This document shows positions 48,142-57,333 of a stretch of DNA of 64,000 bases, piece after piece (position 1 is the first letter of the stretch; every line of letters begins with the position of its first letter). Source of the DNA: Rheinheimera sp. UJ63. GTDB taxonomy: Bacteria; Pseudomonadota; Gammaproteobacteria; Enterobacterales; Alteromonadaceae. The DNA lies in the NCBI RefSeq assembly GCF_021568285.1, contig NZ_JAKGTQ010000002.1, positions 620,001 to 684,000 of the forward strand, read 5' to 3'. The notes beneath the pieces are model-generated. The model searched no databases. It had not been told where the DNA came from and was given only the letters and a program-made list of their open reading frames with translations. A program made the position numbers and the translations under genes.

Positions 48142-49412
48142 CTTACCACCGGCAACTGCAACCAGTTGGTGGTATACGCCGGAGACAAATGTTGCCGTTT
48201 CATCGCCCAGCTTTGCTTCACGCCTTGGCTGGCAAACCAGATCTTACCTTTACCCGACTGATTATACCGATCGAGTGTTTGCATTAAACTGGGATCGGCA
48301 TGATAACTGGCGGTGGGTTCAAATAAGCTGGGTTGATATACGCCCTCATCATAAAAGTCACTTAACATTACGCCGGCTTTGGCATAGCGATAGCCATCGC
48401 GCCAGATCTGCTGTAATAAGCGGTTAGCTAAGGGCAGAAAATCACGGGTATCAGCACTAGGCGCGCCCAACGTGGCATTGGCGCTGTTGGCATAATAAGG
48501 CTCTTGTGGTTTGCTAAATGGGCTGCTGCGTAAAAATACCGTCAGTTGTCGAGCATGTTGCCGTTCTTTGCGCAACTTTTGACAGGCCCGTGCCACATAC
48601 TCGGCAATGGCTTCTTGCAATAACGGCTGCGCGGTAATGCGCTCACCAAAAGAGCGCGAACTGACAATCTCTTTTTTGGTGGGGGGCTGCTCTTCTAACG
48701 GGATACACGACTCACCATTCAGCTCGCGCACGGTACGTTCGACCACCACCGAAAATTGCTGGCGAATAAAACTGGGATTGGCATCGGCTAACTGTAAAGC
48801 GGTGTGGATCCCCAGTGCTTGTAAACGGATCGATAACTTGCGCCCAATGCCCCAGACTTCACCAACAGGTAATAAGGCCAGCAGCTTACGTTGACGTGTT
48901 ACCGCAGTAAGGTCAACCACACCCTGGGTTTTTGGCCAAGTTTTTGCGGCATGATTGGCTAATTTGGCTAACGTTTTACTCGGCGCAATACCGACACACA
49001 CGGAAATGCCTTGCCACTGGGCAATGCGCTGCCGAATGAATTGGCCATACTGCGTTAACTCGGTATGCGGTAAGAGGCTCAGATCTAAAAAGGCTTCATC
49101 GATACTGTACACCTCAACGGCGGGGGCCATTAATTCTAAGGTGGTCATCACCCGGGCAGACAAGTCGGCATACAATGCATAATTCGATGAAAAGGTGACA
49201 ATACGGTGCTGTTTAATTAACTCGTTAATTTGAAACAACGGCACGCCCATTTTTATGCCCAGCGCTTTCGCTTCTTTAGAGCGCGCCACGACACAGCCGT
49301 CGTTATTCGATAACACCACCACCGGGCGGTGTGCTAAGTCAGGCCGAAACAGTTTTTCACAACTGGCATAAAAGTTATTGCAATCGACCAGCGCAAAACA
49401 CGTTGCTTTCAT
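48138..49412 (-). CDS. umuC: DNA polymerase V catalytic subunit
   Basis: A 424-residue Y-family polymerase that copies across damaged bases. Motifs: FALVDCNNFYASCEKLFRPDL (catalytic aspartate), VVVLSNNDGCVVARS, YSIDEAFLDLS (the two catalytic acidic residues), GIGRKLSIRLQALGI (helix-hairpin-helix) and SRSFGERI. Its start overlaps the umuD stop by 4 bases, so it is translated from the same SOS transcript. Confidence 0.96.
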   Translation of the reverse strand: MKATCFALVDCNNFYASCEKLFRPDLAHRPVVVLSNNDGCVVARSKEAKALGIKMGVPLFQINELIKQHRIVTFSSNYALYADLSARVMTTLELMAPAVEVYSIDEAFLDLSLLPHTELTQYGQFIRQRIAQWQGISVCVGIAPSKTLAKLANHAAKTWPKTQGVVDLTAVTRQRKLLALLPVGEVWGIGRKLSIRLQALGIHTALQLADANPSFIRQQFSVVVERTVRELNGESCIPLEEQPPTKKEIVSSRSFGERITAQPLLQEAIAEYVARACQKLRKERQHARQLTVFLRSSPFSKPQEPYYANSANATLGAPSADTRDFLPLANRLLQQIWRDGYRYAKAGVMLSDFYDEGVYQPSLFEPTASYHADPSLMQTLDRYNQSGKGKIWFASQGVKQSWAMKRQHLSPAYTTNWLQLPVVS

Positions 49413-49840
49413 TTACGATTAAACCGACGAATGGCATTGGTTACCACGCCAAAGATCTGTAACTCATCGGCGTTTTTAATGTGCACTGGCTGGTAGCGTG
49501 GATTCTCAGGCAGCAACATCAAATTCATTTTGCAGCTTAAACGCTTCACGGTAAATTCGCCGTTGATTGAGGCCACCACAATGTCTCCGTGTTCGGCGGT
49601 CAGCGCGCGATCAACCACCAAGACATCATCTTCAAAAATGCCCGCTTCAATCATCGAATCACCCGATACGCGCACAAAAAATGTGGCGGTGGGGTGATGA
49701 ATACACAACTGGTTTAAATCGATACTTTGCTCGATATAATCTTGCGCGGGTGAAGGGAAGCCCGCAGGCACCTTGCTGCTAAAGAAAGGCAACCGAATGG
49801 GTGCGCCGGCTTGCGCCTGACCGAGAAACTGAACAGACAT
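49409..49840 (-). CDS. umuD: DNA polymerase V accessory protease subunit
   Basis: A 143-residue LexA-like protein that cleaves itself under RecA stimulation and then joins UmuC. The cleavage site is A26-G27 (C24-G25 in E. coli), the catalytic pair is S62 and K99 (S60 and K97 in E. coli), so the constant offset of two supports full function. A strong LexA box lies just upstream on this strand. Confidence 0.96.
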   Translation of the reverse strand: MSVQFLGQAQAGAPIRLPFFSSKVPAGFPSPAQDYIEQSIDLNQLCIHHPTATFFVRVSGDSMIEAGIFEDDVLVVDRALTAEHGDIVVASINGEFTVKRLSCKMNLMLLPENPRYQPVHIKNADELQIFGVVTNAIRRFNRK

Positions 49841-49854
49841 GGCATTACCTCGAA

Positions 49855-49874
49855 TACTGTTTATCTATACAGTA
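49855..49874. promoter_or_regulatory. LexA (SOS) box upstream of umuDC
   Basis: TACTGT-N8-ACAGTA forms a perfect match to the gammaproteobacterial LexA consensus core CTGT-N8-ACAG with symmetric flanks, and lies 15 bases before the umuD start. It also stands 113 bases before the start of the divergent ABC1 kinase gene. Confidence 0.92.
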
Positions 49875-49986
49875 TAGTATGCCTTGCTTCAGGTTGCACA
49901 ACAAGTGCTAACTTATGCCCGAGAAGCAACCAAAAAGCGCTTGGCTGCGTATAGCCTACTATACAGATTGCAAGAGTAAGGTACTT

Positions 49987-51306
49987 ATGTCGGCAGGTAG
50001 TTCAAAGGTGCCCGCGCACCGGATATCCCGTTTTGGTAGTTTAGCCTCACTGGCCGGTCGTGTGGCCGGTGGCATGCTGGCTGAGGGGGCTCGGCAATTA
50101 GCCAAAGGCCAAGTGCCGTCTAAAAAAGACTTGTTACTTACCCCAGGCAATGCCAAACGCGTCGCCGATCAATTGGCGCATTTGCGCGGTGCGGCGATGA
50201 AAGTCGGTCAGTTATTGTCGATGGACAGCGGTGAGATGCTGCCACCGGCCTTAGCTGAGATCTTAGCGCGCTTGCGTGCCAGCGGTAACCCGATGCCCGT
50301 TAAGCAGTTAGCACAGGTGTTACGCAACGAATGGGGTGAACAATGGCAGCGTCATTTCAGTGATTTTACCTTTACGCCTTTAGCCGCCGCCTCGATAGGT
50401 CAGGTGCATCAGGCTTATCATGACAATGGCCAGCGCCTTGCGGTAAAAATTCAATATCCGGGGATTAAAGCCAGTATCGACAGCGATGTGGATAACGTGG
50501 CGACCTTATTACGCATTAGCGGGCTGGTGCCCAAAAGTGTCGATTATCGTGGGCTCTTAACCGAGGCAAAAGCACAATTACACAGCGAAGCCGATTATTT
50601 GCAAGAAGCCACCTACTTGCGGCAGTATCGCCAAGCCTTGGGGCACAGCCCACACTTTGTGGTACCCGAAGTGTTCTCAGAATTAACCACCGAAAACATT
50701 TTGGTAATGAGTTTTGTGGAAGGCAGTGCGTTAGAGGCATTAAGCAGCCATGAGCAAGCCGAGCGCGATCGGGTGATGGGCTTGTTGTTTGAACTGCTGT
50801 TTCGTGAATTATTTGAATTTAAACTGGTGCAAACCGATCCGAACTTTGCCAATTATTTATACAACACGAAAACCCAACAGTTGGTGTTGTTAGATTTTGG
50901 CGCTTGTAGGCATTACAGCAGCCGCTTTAGTAATGGTTATCGTCAATTATTTGCAGCAGCGTTAGCAGAAGATCACGCGGCCATGGCCGCTGCGTTAACG
51001 CAGATTGGCTTTTTTAGCCAACAAATTTTACCCGCACAAAAACAAGCGGTACTTGCTTTAGTGAATTTAGCAGCCGAGCCTTTAAAGCACGATAGCGCCT
51101 TTGATTTTGGGCAAACGGATTTAGCACTGCGAATTCGTGAAGCGGGCACCGCCTTAAGTATGCAGCAAGATTACTGGCATACACCGCCGGCAGATGCGAT
51201 ATTTTTACATCGTAAAATAGGCGGTTTGTATTTGTTGGCGGCGCGGCTAAAAGCGCGCGTTAATGTACGGGCTTTATTAGCCCCGTATTTAAGCAACGAG
51301 GCGTAA
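49987..51306 (+). CDS. ABC1/UbiB family atypical kinase
   Basis: A 439-residue protein of the ADCK/UbiB family with the family-specific K72-V-G-Q75 motif, an alanine-rich AAASIGQVH nucleotide loop, the ion-pair lysine in RLAVKIQYPG and the metal-binding DFGACR. Family members support ubiquinone synthesis and lipid handling; the housekeeping ubiB usually lies with ubiE and ubiJ, which are absent here. ATG 49987 with TAAGG upstream is preferred over 49915. It is divergent from umuD and shares its control region. Confidence 0.88.
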   Translation: MSAGSSKVPAHRISRFGSLASLAGRVAGGMLAEGARQLAKGQVPSKKDLLLTPGNAKRVADQLAHLRGAAMKVGQLLSMDSGEMLPPALAEILARLRASGNPMPVKQLAQVLRNEWGEQWQRHFSDFTFTPLAAASIGQVHQAYHDNGQRLAVKIQYPGIKASIDSDVDNVATLLRISGLVPKSVDYRGLLTEAKAQLHSEADYLQEATYLRQYRQALGHSPHFVVPEVFSELTTENILVMSFVEGSALEALSSHEQAERDRVMGLLFELLFRELFEFKLVQTDPNFANYLYNTKTQQLVLLDFGACRHYSSRFSNGYRQLFAAALAEDHAAMAAALTQIGFFSQQILPAQKQAVLALVNLAAEPLKHDSAFDFGQTDLALRIREAGTALSMQQDYWHTPPADAIFLHRKIGGLYLLAARLKARVNVRALLAPYLSNEA

Positions 51307-51317
51307 AAGTAACGGGC

Positions 51318-52703
51318 TTAACGCACCAGATGCCACTGTGTTTGCCGACCGGCTAAATAGATCACGCGTCGGCCATCGAAATAGGCGCTTTGTTCTAGCT
51401 TGACCTGCAACAGTTGGTTTTGCCACTCGGGTATGGCTTGCTTGATATTGCCTTCAATGGCATAAGCGGTATTACTGTAAAGCGGCCAATCGCCATGGAT
51501 CTCGGTAGGGCCTTGATTATCCCACATACCAATAGTTGGGCCTGGGGCATGGCCGGTAAAGCCAATCGGGTGGGTATAGGTGCTGCTGATGATACCTGCT
51601 GCTTGGCTTTTTTGTTGAACGCCGGCTAATATCTGATTACCGGTACGACCCACCACAAATTGCTCAGTTAACAGATCTTGCCAACGATTACCGGTGGCCA
51701 AAGCGGCACGAATACCGGCTGGCGCTTGCTCCTCATCGGCTTTAAGCACATAAGCCATCTCTTGGGTATCAGTACATAGGGTTAGATAACAAATGCCAAC
51801 ATCGGTATGCAAAATATCACCACGTTGGATCACGCCACTTTGACCACAATTTGCAGCATCAGCCGCACAAGCAGTGCCGGCACGTTGTAAGCTGACATAG
51901 GGCATAAACCACACCGGCAGTTGCAACTGAGCAAAACGTTCACGGATATACCATGCCACATCATCGGTATGGGTTACACCGGGGGTAATTACCTTACTGC
52001 TAAAGGCTTCGGCAATCACACCGCGAGCAAGGCTAACACTGTGTGGATAGACGCTCAGCTCGGCTGCTGTGCGCTGTTCAAACCAACGTACCACCAGCTT
52101 TTCAGCGGAGATTAAACGCGATTGATACGCTGGCGGCAGCACGGCTTGTAAACGGCTATGTAAAGCTGACGATAAACCATCGGCGACCGGCCAATCTTTA
52201 GACACATTAATGCCGATACGCTTCGGTTTTTTACTGACAATTAACTCTCCCAAGGCCTGCCATTGTTCATCTAAACTGCCGCCTTGCCAGGCTGAGTTGT
52301 AAGGTGCACCTAACGGGTAACGATTCACCGTGAGTTTTTCGATAGTACCGTCGGCTAAACGATGAAACACCAGCATAGTGGTGCGTCGAGCAGCAAAAGT
52401 GGGTTGTGGCACTAAGGTGAAATACACCGGATCTTCAGCGTTTTCTCGGTTAATCACTAACCACATATCCAAATCTTGCTCGGCCATTAAGGCGGGTAAA
52501 AGCTTATCTATACGCTCACTGAGTAACGCATTTTCAGGTGCAATACGCTGGCGTGGGCTAAGTACCGCAAAATCAGCAGCGCTATTCAGCACCCGGCCTT
52601 GGCTGGCCGGCGTGGCGGCTGTCAGCGTAGCGCTTAAAACAACACTGCCAAGCAAGGCAGTGACTACCGCAGAACGAACCAAATAAGAAGAGACAGACAT
52701 CAT
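51318..52703 (-). CDS. Exported M24 family metallopeptidase (Xaa-Pro type)
   Basis: A 461-residue protein with a signal peptide (about residues 1-29) and the pita-bread fold of aminopeptidase P-type enzymes. Metal-ligand blocks are HTDVGICYLTLCTDTQEMAY, THPIGFTGHAPGPTIG, YAIEGNI and the final glutamate in QVKLEQSAYF. It likely acts on peptides in the periplasm, though some members lack activity. AAGGAT precedes the first ATG. It is convergent with the ABC1 kinase gene. Confidence 0.88.
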   Translation of the reverse strand: MMSVSSYLVRSAVVTALLGSVVLSATLTAATPASQGRVLNSAADFAVLSPRQRIAPENALLSERIDKLLPALMAEQDLDMWLVINRENAEDPVYFTLVPQPTFAARRTTMLVFHRLADGTIEKLTVNRYPLGAPYNSAWQGGSLDEQWQALGELIVSKKPKRIGINVSKDWPVADGLSSALHSRLQAVLPPAYQSRLISAEKLVVRWFEQRTAAELSVYPHSVSLARGVIAEAFSSKVITPGVTHTDDVAWYIRERFAQLQLPVWFMPYVSLQRAGTACAADAANCGQSGVIQRGDILHTDVGICYLTLCTDTQEMAYVLKADEEQAPAGIRAALATGNRWQDLLTEQFVVGRTGNQILAGVQQKSQAAGIISSTYTHPIGFTGHAPGPTIGMWDNQGPTEIHGDWPLYSNTAYAIEGNIKQAIPEWQNQLLQVKLEQSAYFDGRRVIYLAGRQTQWHLVR

Positions 52704-53114
52704 AAGATGATCCTTTTTTCAGCTGAGTGTTGGCACAAAGCAGGTTAAAGCACGTAAGGTATGCGCTTATCCTAACTGAAAACGCGGGTTTTAATAGGGC
52801 TTGTTGACGTTTGCTGGTTGTTTTTGCAGCTGAGTGGCTGGTATTTATACAAGGCAGAGCTTGTGCCGTGTAGTTATTCTACATAAACAAGCGATAACGT
52901 AGTAGAAATGCCAGCCACACGCTGCCCGAAGGGTTCGTTTGGCGATGCTTTGCTTTTTGTGACTCGTCGTTTATTGAGAGTGACTAAACTACACTCCTCG
53001 TTTCGCGATCGAAACACCGCCAAACGAACAAAATCTAAACAGCAGGCGTCAACAATCCCTAGAGTTATCTCAGAAATAGCGGGGCTCATCGCGAAATAAA
53101 CAAAAGGAGTATTT
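52704..53114. other. Non-coding stretch with a structured, repeat-like element
   Basis: The first half is leader of the minus-strand peptidase gene. Within 52877-53029, GTTCGTTTGGCG (52933-52944) and CGCCAAACGAAC (53018-53029) are perfect 12-base inverted arms enclosing two small hairpins (GAGTG/CACTC at 52978-52996 and TTTCG/CGAAA at 53001-53014). TTCTAC / GTAGAA (52877-52907) forms another. Open frames cross the region on both strands and look like by-products. It resembles a dispersed intergenic repeat or a structured RNA; neither is proven. Confidence 0.5.
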
Positions 53115-53855
53115 ATGCAAACAACGCCAACAGAGCATAGCACAACCTATGTGGGCATTGATGGCTGCAAAAGCGGTTGGTTTGTAGCGATATTGCAGGG
53201 CGAGCAGCTTCGTTTTCAGCTGTGTCAGACCTTAGCTGAAGTGGATGCCCGTTTGCCTCGGCACAGTATTGTGTTTATTGATATGCCCATTGGCTTTATT
53301 GAACCCGGTGAAGCGCAGCGCCAATGCGATCGCTTAGCCCGACAGGCTTTACCCGGACGGCGCGGTAGCGTTTTTCCGGTGCCTTGTCGTCAGGCGGTGT
53401 ATGCGGATGATTATCCTACCGCCTGTGGCATTAATGCGGCTGAGATCGGTAAACGTTTTCCCATTCAAACCTGGCACATAGTGCCGAAAATGCGTGAAGT
53501 TCATCAATTATTGCAAATGCAACCAGGCTGTCATGGCCGCTATTACGAATCGCATCCGGAATTGGTGTTTGCCGGCTTTGCCCAAGCGCCGATGGCAGAA
53601 TTGAAAAGCACTGTCGCTGGGCAACAAGCACGCTTAGCGGTGATCGCGGCACAAGTACCGCACTGGCTGCCCGTTATTGAGCAGGCATTAAGCGAAACCT
53701 TAAAAAAACACGCGAAACCCGATGATATTATCGATGCGTTTGTCTTGTTACTGGCGGCGAGTCAGCCTAAACACTGGCAATTTCTGCCGGCAGTGGCCGA
53801 TCCTGACAGTGAAGGGCTGAATCGACAAATTGTTTATGCACCTTGGCTAAATTAA
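53115..53855 (+). CDS. DUF429 family protein
   Basis: A 246-residue cytoplasmic protein of the DUF429 family, recognised by the start YVGIDGCKSGWFVA, the acidic strand VFIDMPIGF, QALPGRRGSVFPVPCRQA and YYESHPELVFAGF, and the C-terminal PDDIIDAFVLL. The conserved aspartates resemble those of the RNase H-like fold, but no activity is known. AAAGGAG lies before the ATG. Confidence 0.9.
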   Translation: MQTTPTEHSTTYVGIDGCKSGWFVAILQGEQLRFQLCQTLAEVDARLPRHSIVFIDMPIGFIEPGEAQRQCDRLARQALPGRRGSVFPVPCRQAVYADDYPTACGINAAEIGKRFPIQTWHIVPKMREVHQLLQMQPGCHGRYYESHPELVFAGFAQAPMAELKSTVAGQQARLAVIAAQVPHWLPVIEQALSETLKKHAKPDDIIDAFVLLLAASQPKHWQFLPAVADPDSEGLNRQIVYAPWLN

Positions 53856-53969
53856 TTCATAGATTTAACGATGTGGTAAAAAGAAAGCGGAAAAACTATG
53901 CTATCGTTAGAAGAGAATAAATAACGCTTTGCCAAATGAGCAGAATGCGTGCAAGCAGGGGTTGCAGTA

Positions 53970-54899
53970 ATGAGTAATGTTTTAAATTCAGTTAATCAGC
54001 GTACTAACTTAGCTGGGCAAAACCGCTTTGAGTTACTGCTATTTCGGTTAAACGGTAAGCAGTTATTTGGTATCAACGTATTTAAAGTACGCGAAGTGAT
54101 CCAAGCTCCCGAATTATCAGAAATGCCCGGCTCACATGCTTGTGTTAAAGGCATTGCTCAGCTGCGGGGGGATTCCGTTATTGTGGTGGATTTATCCCAA
54201 GCCACAACCGGTGTGCCGATTGCCGATATGTCTAAAGCCTTTGTTATCGTGACTGAGTACAACCGTCATGTACAAGGGTTTCTCGTGTCGGGTGTGGATC
54301 GGATCGTTAATCTAAATTGGGATCAAATTAAGCCGCCACCACAAGGTGCAGGCCGGGGTCATTACCTGACGGCGGTGACTGAAATAGAAAAGCAGTTAAT
54401 TCAAATTATTGATGTTGAAAAAGTCTTTTCTGAAATTATTCCAATGGAAGAAGAGGTTAGCGAGCAAGTTAAAGCGCAGTCACATAAACTAGACCTGAGC
54501 AAAATCGTGGTACTGGTAGCCGACGATTCGGCGGTAGCGCGTAACCAAGTAAAACGGGCGTTAAATAGCGTGAATATTCATGCAGAATTAGTTAAAGATG
54601 GCCAAGAAGCGCTCGATTGGTTACATAAGCGAGCGGAAAGTGCTGGGGCGAATTTGATTCATGAAGTACCGTTATTGATTTCGGATATCGAAATGCCTCG
54701 GATGGACGGTTATACCTTAGCCGCCGAAATTAAAGCCGATGCTAAGCTAAAAGACATCCACATTATTCTTCATTCGTCACTGAGCGGTGTGTTCAACGAA
54801 GCTATGGTAAAAAAAGTTGGGGCAGAGCAATTTATTGCTAAATTCCACCCCGATGAATTGCTCTCTGCCGTGAATTATTGGTTAGAGCAATCATCTTAA
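53970..54899 (+). CDS. cheV: Chemotaxis protein CheV
   Basis: A 309-residue coupling protein: a CheW domain at about 20-155 (FRLNGKQLFGINVFKVREVI, VKGIAQLRGDSVIVVDL) and a response-regulator domain at about 175-305 with the acidic pair VADDS, the phosphorylation aspartate in LLISDIEMPRMDG, and the lysine in FIAKFHP. It links receptors to CheA and adapts the signal. ATG 53970, with AGGGG at 53957-53961, is preferred over GTG 53949. A terminator follows, so it is a single-gene unit near the che operon. Confidence 0.94.
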   Translation: MSNVLNSVNQRTNLAGQNRFELLLFRLNGKQLFGINVFKVREVIQAPELSEMPGSHACVKGIAQLRGDSVIVVDLSQATTGVPIADMSKAFVIVTEYNRHVQGFLVSGVDRIVNLNWDQIKPPPQGAGRGHYLTAVTEIEKQLIQIIDVEKVFSEIIPMEEEVSEQVKAQSHKLDLSKIVVLVADDSAVARNQVKRALNSVNIHAELVKDGQEALDWLHKRAESAGANLIHEVPLLISDIEMPRMDGYTLAAEIKADAKLKDIHIILHSSLSGVFNEAMVKKVGAEQFIAKFHPDELLSAVNYWLEQSS

Positions 54900-54964
54900 G
54901 CTTTGTTGCACTACAGCACGTTAAAAGTAGAGTACCTGTGTTATACCCAGCAGTTTAGCGTTGC

Positions 54965-54985
54965 CGCTAAGAGGCTTAGCGTTTT
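54965..54985 (+). terminator. Rho-independent terminator after cheV
   Basis: CGCTAAG (54965-54971) pairs with CTTAGCG (54975-54981) around a 3-base loop, followed by TTTT (54982-54985). It lies 66 bases past the cheV stop, between convergent genes. Confidence 0.75.
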
Positions 54986-55007
54986 GGTATTAAGGATCAC
55001 TGGCCAG

Positions 55008-56786
55008 TTAACGTGCTTCATTCGTCTCCAGCATACTGGCCTGTTGTTGTAATAAAGCAAACAACGCTTTTGCTGTCATCGGTTTATAAAACAAAAAACC
55101 TTGAATGAAATCACACTCTAAGCTTTTACAAAACTGCAGCATCTCATCGGTTTCAACGCCTTCTGCCGTAATTTGCATATCTAAAGTTTTAGCGATTTGG
55201 GCAATGGCCTGTGTTACTGAGCGATCACGTTTTGAGGTTAAAACGTTTTGAATAAAAGACTTATCAATTTTAAGCTTATGAAACTCAAATTGGCTTAAGG
55301 TTTTTAATGACGAAAAACCGGTACCAAAATCATCAATAGCAAAACGACATTGAGCCGCAATTAACTGTTGTAAGGTTTCAGCGTGACGCTCGTCATTATC
55401 TAGCATCAAGCTTTCGGTCACTTCCAGCTCTAAGTCAGCGCTGGTGAGATCATAACGTTCAAGTAACGCCATAAAAGTTGCGTAGAACTGATAATGTTCA
55501 ATCAGTTGTACTGCCGACACATTGACACAAGCATACAAAGGCAAGGCTAATTGGCGCCATTGAGCGACCTGTTGGCACACTTGCTCTAGCACCCAGTTAC
55601 CGAGTTTGACGATCTGACCACTTTGTTCGGCAATTGGAATAAACTCTGCTGGAGAGATCCAACCTAAGGCGGGGTTGTGCCAGCGCAATAAGGCTTCAGC
55701 GCAGACGATCTGGCCACTATGACTATCGACAATCGGTTGAAAATACACCGCCAGTTCATTATTGCTAATGGCACTACGCATCGCGACTTCGATTTGTGAC
55801 GAGCGCAGCACACCATGTTTCAACTGTTCATTAAAAATCACATAGCTGTTTTTCCCAGAAGCCTTAGCGTGGTGTACCGCGCTATCCGCATCGCGTAACA
55901 ATTGAATGGCATCGCTTCCACCCGAACTTAAAGACACACCAATACAAACTGAGGTTAAAATACTTCTGTCGGTAAACTCAAACTCACGATTAAAAATACG
56001 TTGAATGGTTTCAATATTATCCAGCACACTATAAAGCGCGTTAACCCCATTAAATAATAAAATAAATTTATCGCCAGATAATCGACCGATCAGCTTGGCG
56101 GTAGGCAGTTGTGTGGTTAAACGGGCCGCAATATCTTTTAGCAGTTGGTCGCCAATGCTATAACCATGCGCTTCATTGATGACGTGAAAGTTATCAATGT
56201 CTAATACCAATAACGCAATATTACAGTTATCACTGGAAAAGGTGGCAAGGGATTTTTGTAATTGCTCAATGCAAAAATCTTTGTTCACTAGCTTGGTTAA
56301 GCGGTCATGTCGGCTGTTATAAAACAGCTGTTCTAACGAGTTACGTTCTTCGGTAATATCATGTCGATAAATAACTATATGGCAGAGTTTACCTTCATCA
56401 TCAGAAATAGCAGACATGGAAACGCGTTCCCATTGGGTTGTATCATCATGCAAAACAATTTTTTGATCAAACTGCCAACGCTTTTGTTTTATTAGACTGG
56501 ATAAAATAATGGCTTTATTTTGCTCACCAATAAGCAGCTCGTCTAATAGCGGATCGGTTTCGTTAACCTGCCGTTGTTGCGGTAAATCAGTCACACTCGT
56601 CGCATGGCGATTTGCGTAGCGAATAATCCCTTGATGATCGGTGATCACCACAGATAATGCCACTTCATCTACAATTTTGGCAATGACGGCAACGGGCAGT
56701 GTATTGACGATCTCAACTTGTTCGCATTTAACACAGGATGCGCGTTCGGCACAAATTACGGGGCGATGGGTAGGTTGGAATAGCAT
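55008..56786 (-). CDS. PAS-GGDEF-EAL protein, probable c-di-GMP phosphodiesterase
   Basis: A 592-residue cytoplasmic protein: a short N-terminal cysteine cluster (C12, C18, C21), PAS at about 35-150, GGDEF at about 155-320 and EAL at about 330-580. The GGDEF loop is S237-G-D-K-F241, which lacks the catalytic acidic residue, so it probably makes no c-di-GMP. The EAL domain is complete (E364-A-L, CVNVSA, LEVTES, AIDDFGTG, LKIDKSF, AEGVE, QGFLFYKP). Its start lies inside the response-regulator gene (31-base overlap), with GAGAGG before it. Confidence 0.9.
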   Translation of the reverse strand: MLFQPTHRPVICAERASCVKCEQVEIVNTLPVAVIAKIVDEVALSVVITDHQGIIRYANRHATSVTDLPQQRQVNETDPLLDELLIGEQNKAIILSSLIKQKRWQFDQKIVLHDDTTQWERVSMSAISDDEGKLCHIVIYRHDITEERNSLEQLFYNSRHDRLTKLVNKDFCIEQLQKSLATFSSDNCNIALLVLDIDNFHVINEAHGYSIGDQLLKDIAARLTTQLPTAKLIGRLSGDKFILLFNGVNALYSVLDNIETIQRIFNREFEFTDRSILTSVCIGVSLSSGGSDAIQLLRDADSAVHHAKASGKNSYVIFNEQLKHGVLRSSQIEVAMRSAISNNELAVYFQPIVDSHSGQIVCAEALLRWHNPALGWISPAEFIPIAEQSGQIVKLGNWVLEQVCQQVAQWRQLALPLYACVNVSAVQLIEHYQFYATFMALLERYDLTSADLELEVTESLMLDNDERHAETLQQLIAAQCRFAIDDFGTGFSSLKTLSQFEFHKLKIDKSFIQNVLTSKRDRSVTQAIAQIAKTLDMQITAEGVETDEMLQFCKSLECDFIQGFLFYKPMTAKALFALLQQQASMLETNEAR

Positions 56787-57193
56787 GGTCCACCTCTCAC
56801 TGTAGTTAATTGTTTTAGCACAACTAATAACAGTTGTTTTGTTTCAAACGGTTTTTTCAGTACATCACAGGCGCCAGAGTGTAATGCTTGCTGTTTAGTG
56901 GCTTTATCAAGATTACCACTGACCAAGATCACAGGTAGTTCAGCCGATGAAAATGTTTTTCTGATTTCAGTTAATAATTCTAACCCGGTCATATTCGGCA
57001 TCAGTAAATCGGTTATCACCAAATCAATATGTTGCAGCTGCAGCACGTTAAGCGCTTCAATGCCGTCGTTGGCTGTTACCGTTTGGCAATTGAGCGTACT
57101 AATTAACGTACTTAACGAATCACGCATCGTTTTAGAATCATCAACAATTAACACACACTCATTGTTAATCATGCCGTTAGGTAACATTGCCAT
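56756..57193 (-). CDS. Single-domain response regulator
   Basis: A 145-residue protein made of one receiver domain: acidic pair LIVDDSKTMRDSL, phosphorylation aspartate in LVITDLLMPNMTG, the threonine/serine ILVSGN and the lysine VLKKPFE. There is no output domain. AAAAGGA precedes the start. It overlaps the following EAL gene by 31 bases, so it probably controls that phosphodiesterase. A histidine kinase is not adjacent; CheA is the nearest candidate. Confidence 0.9.
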   Translation of the reverse strand: MAMLPNGMINNECVLIVDDSKTMRDSLSTLISTLNCQTVTANDGIEALNVLQLQHIDLVITDLLMPNMTGLELLTEIRKTFSSAELPVILVSGNLDKATKQQALHSGACDVLKKPFETKQLLLVVLKQLTTVRGGPCYSNLPIAP

Positions 57194-57333
57194 GTCGATT
57201 ATCCTTTTCGAGGGAGTACGTTTAAATGGTAGTTGGCTAATACCTCAGTTTGTTTTCATTAATATTTCAGTGTTGCGTCAAAAAACAGAAAATAAACCAC
57301 AAAAGTTTATTTCTTAATTATTTCAATAATATT

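Noticed and set aside
52908-53143. Open frames on both strands upstream of the DUF429 gene
   Set aside because: They cover the same inverted-repeat DNA in opposite directions, have no domain or ribosome binding site, and look like by-products of a structured repeat.
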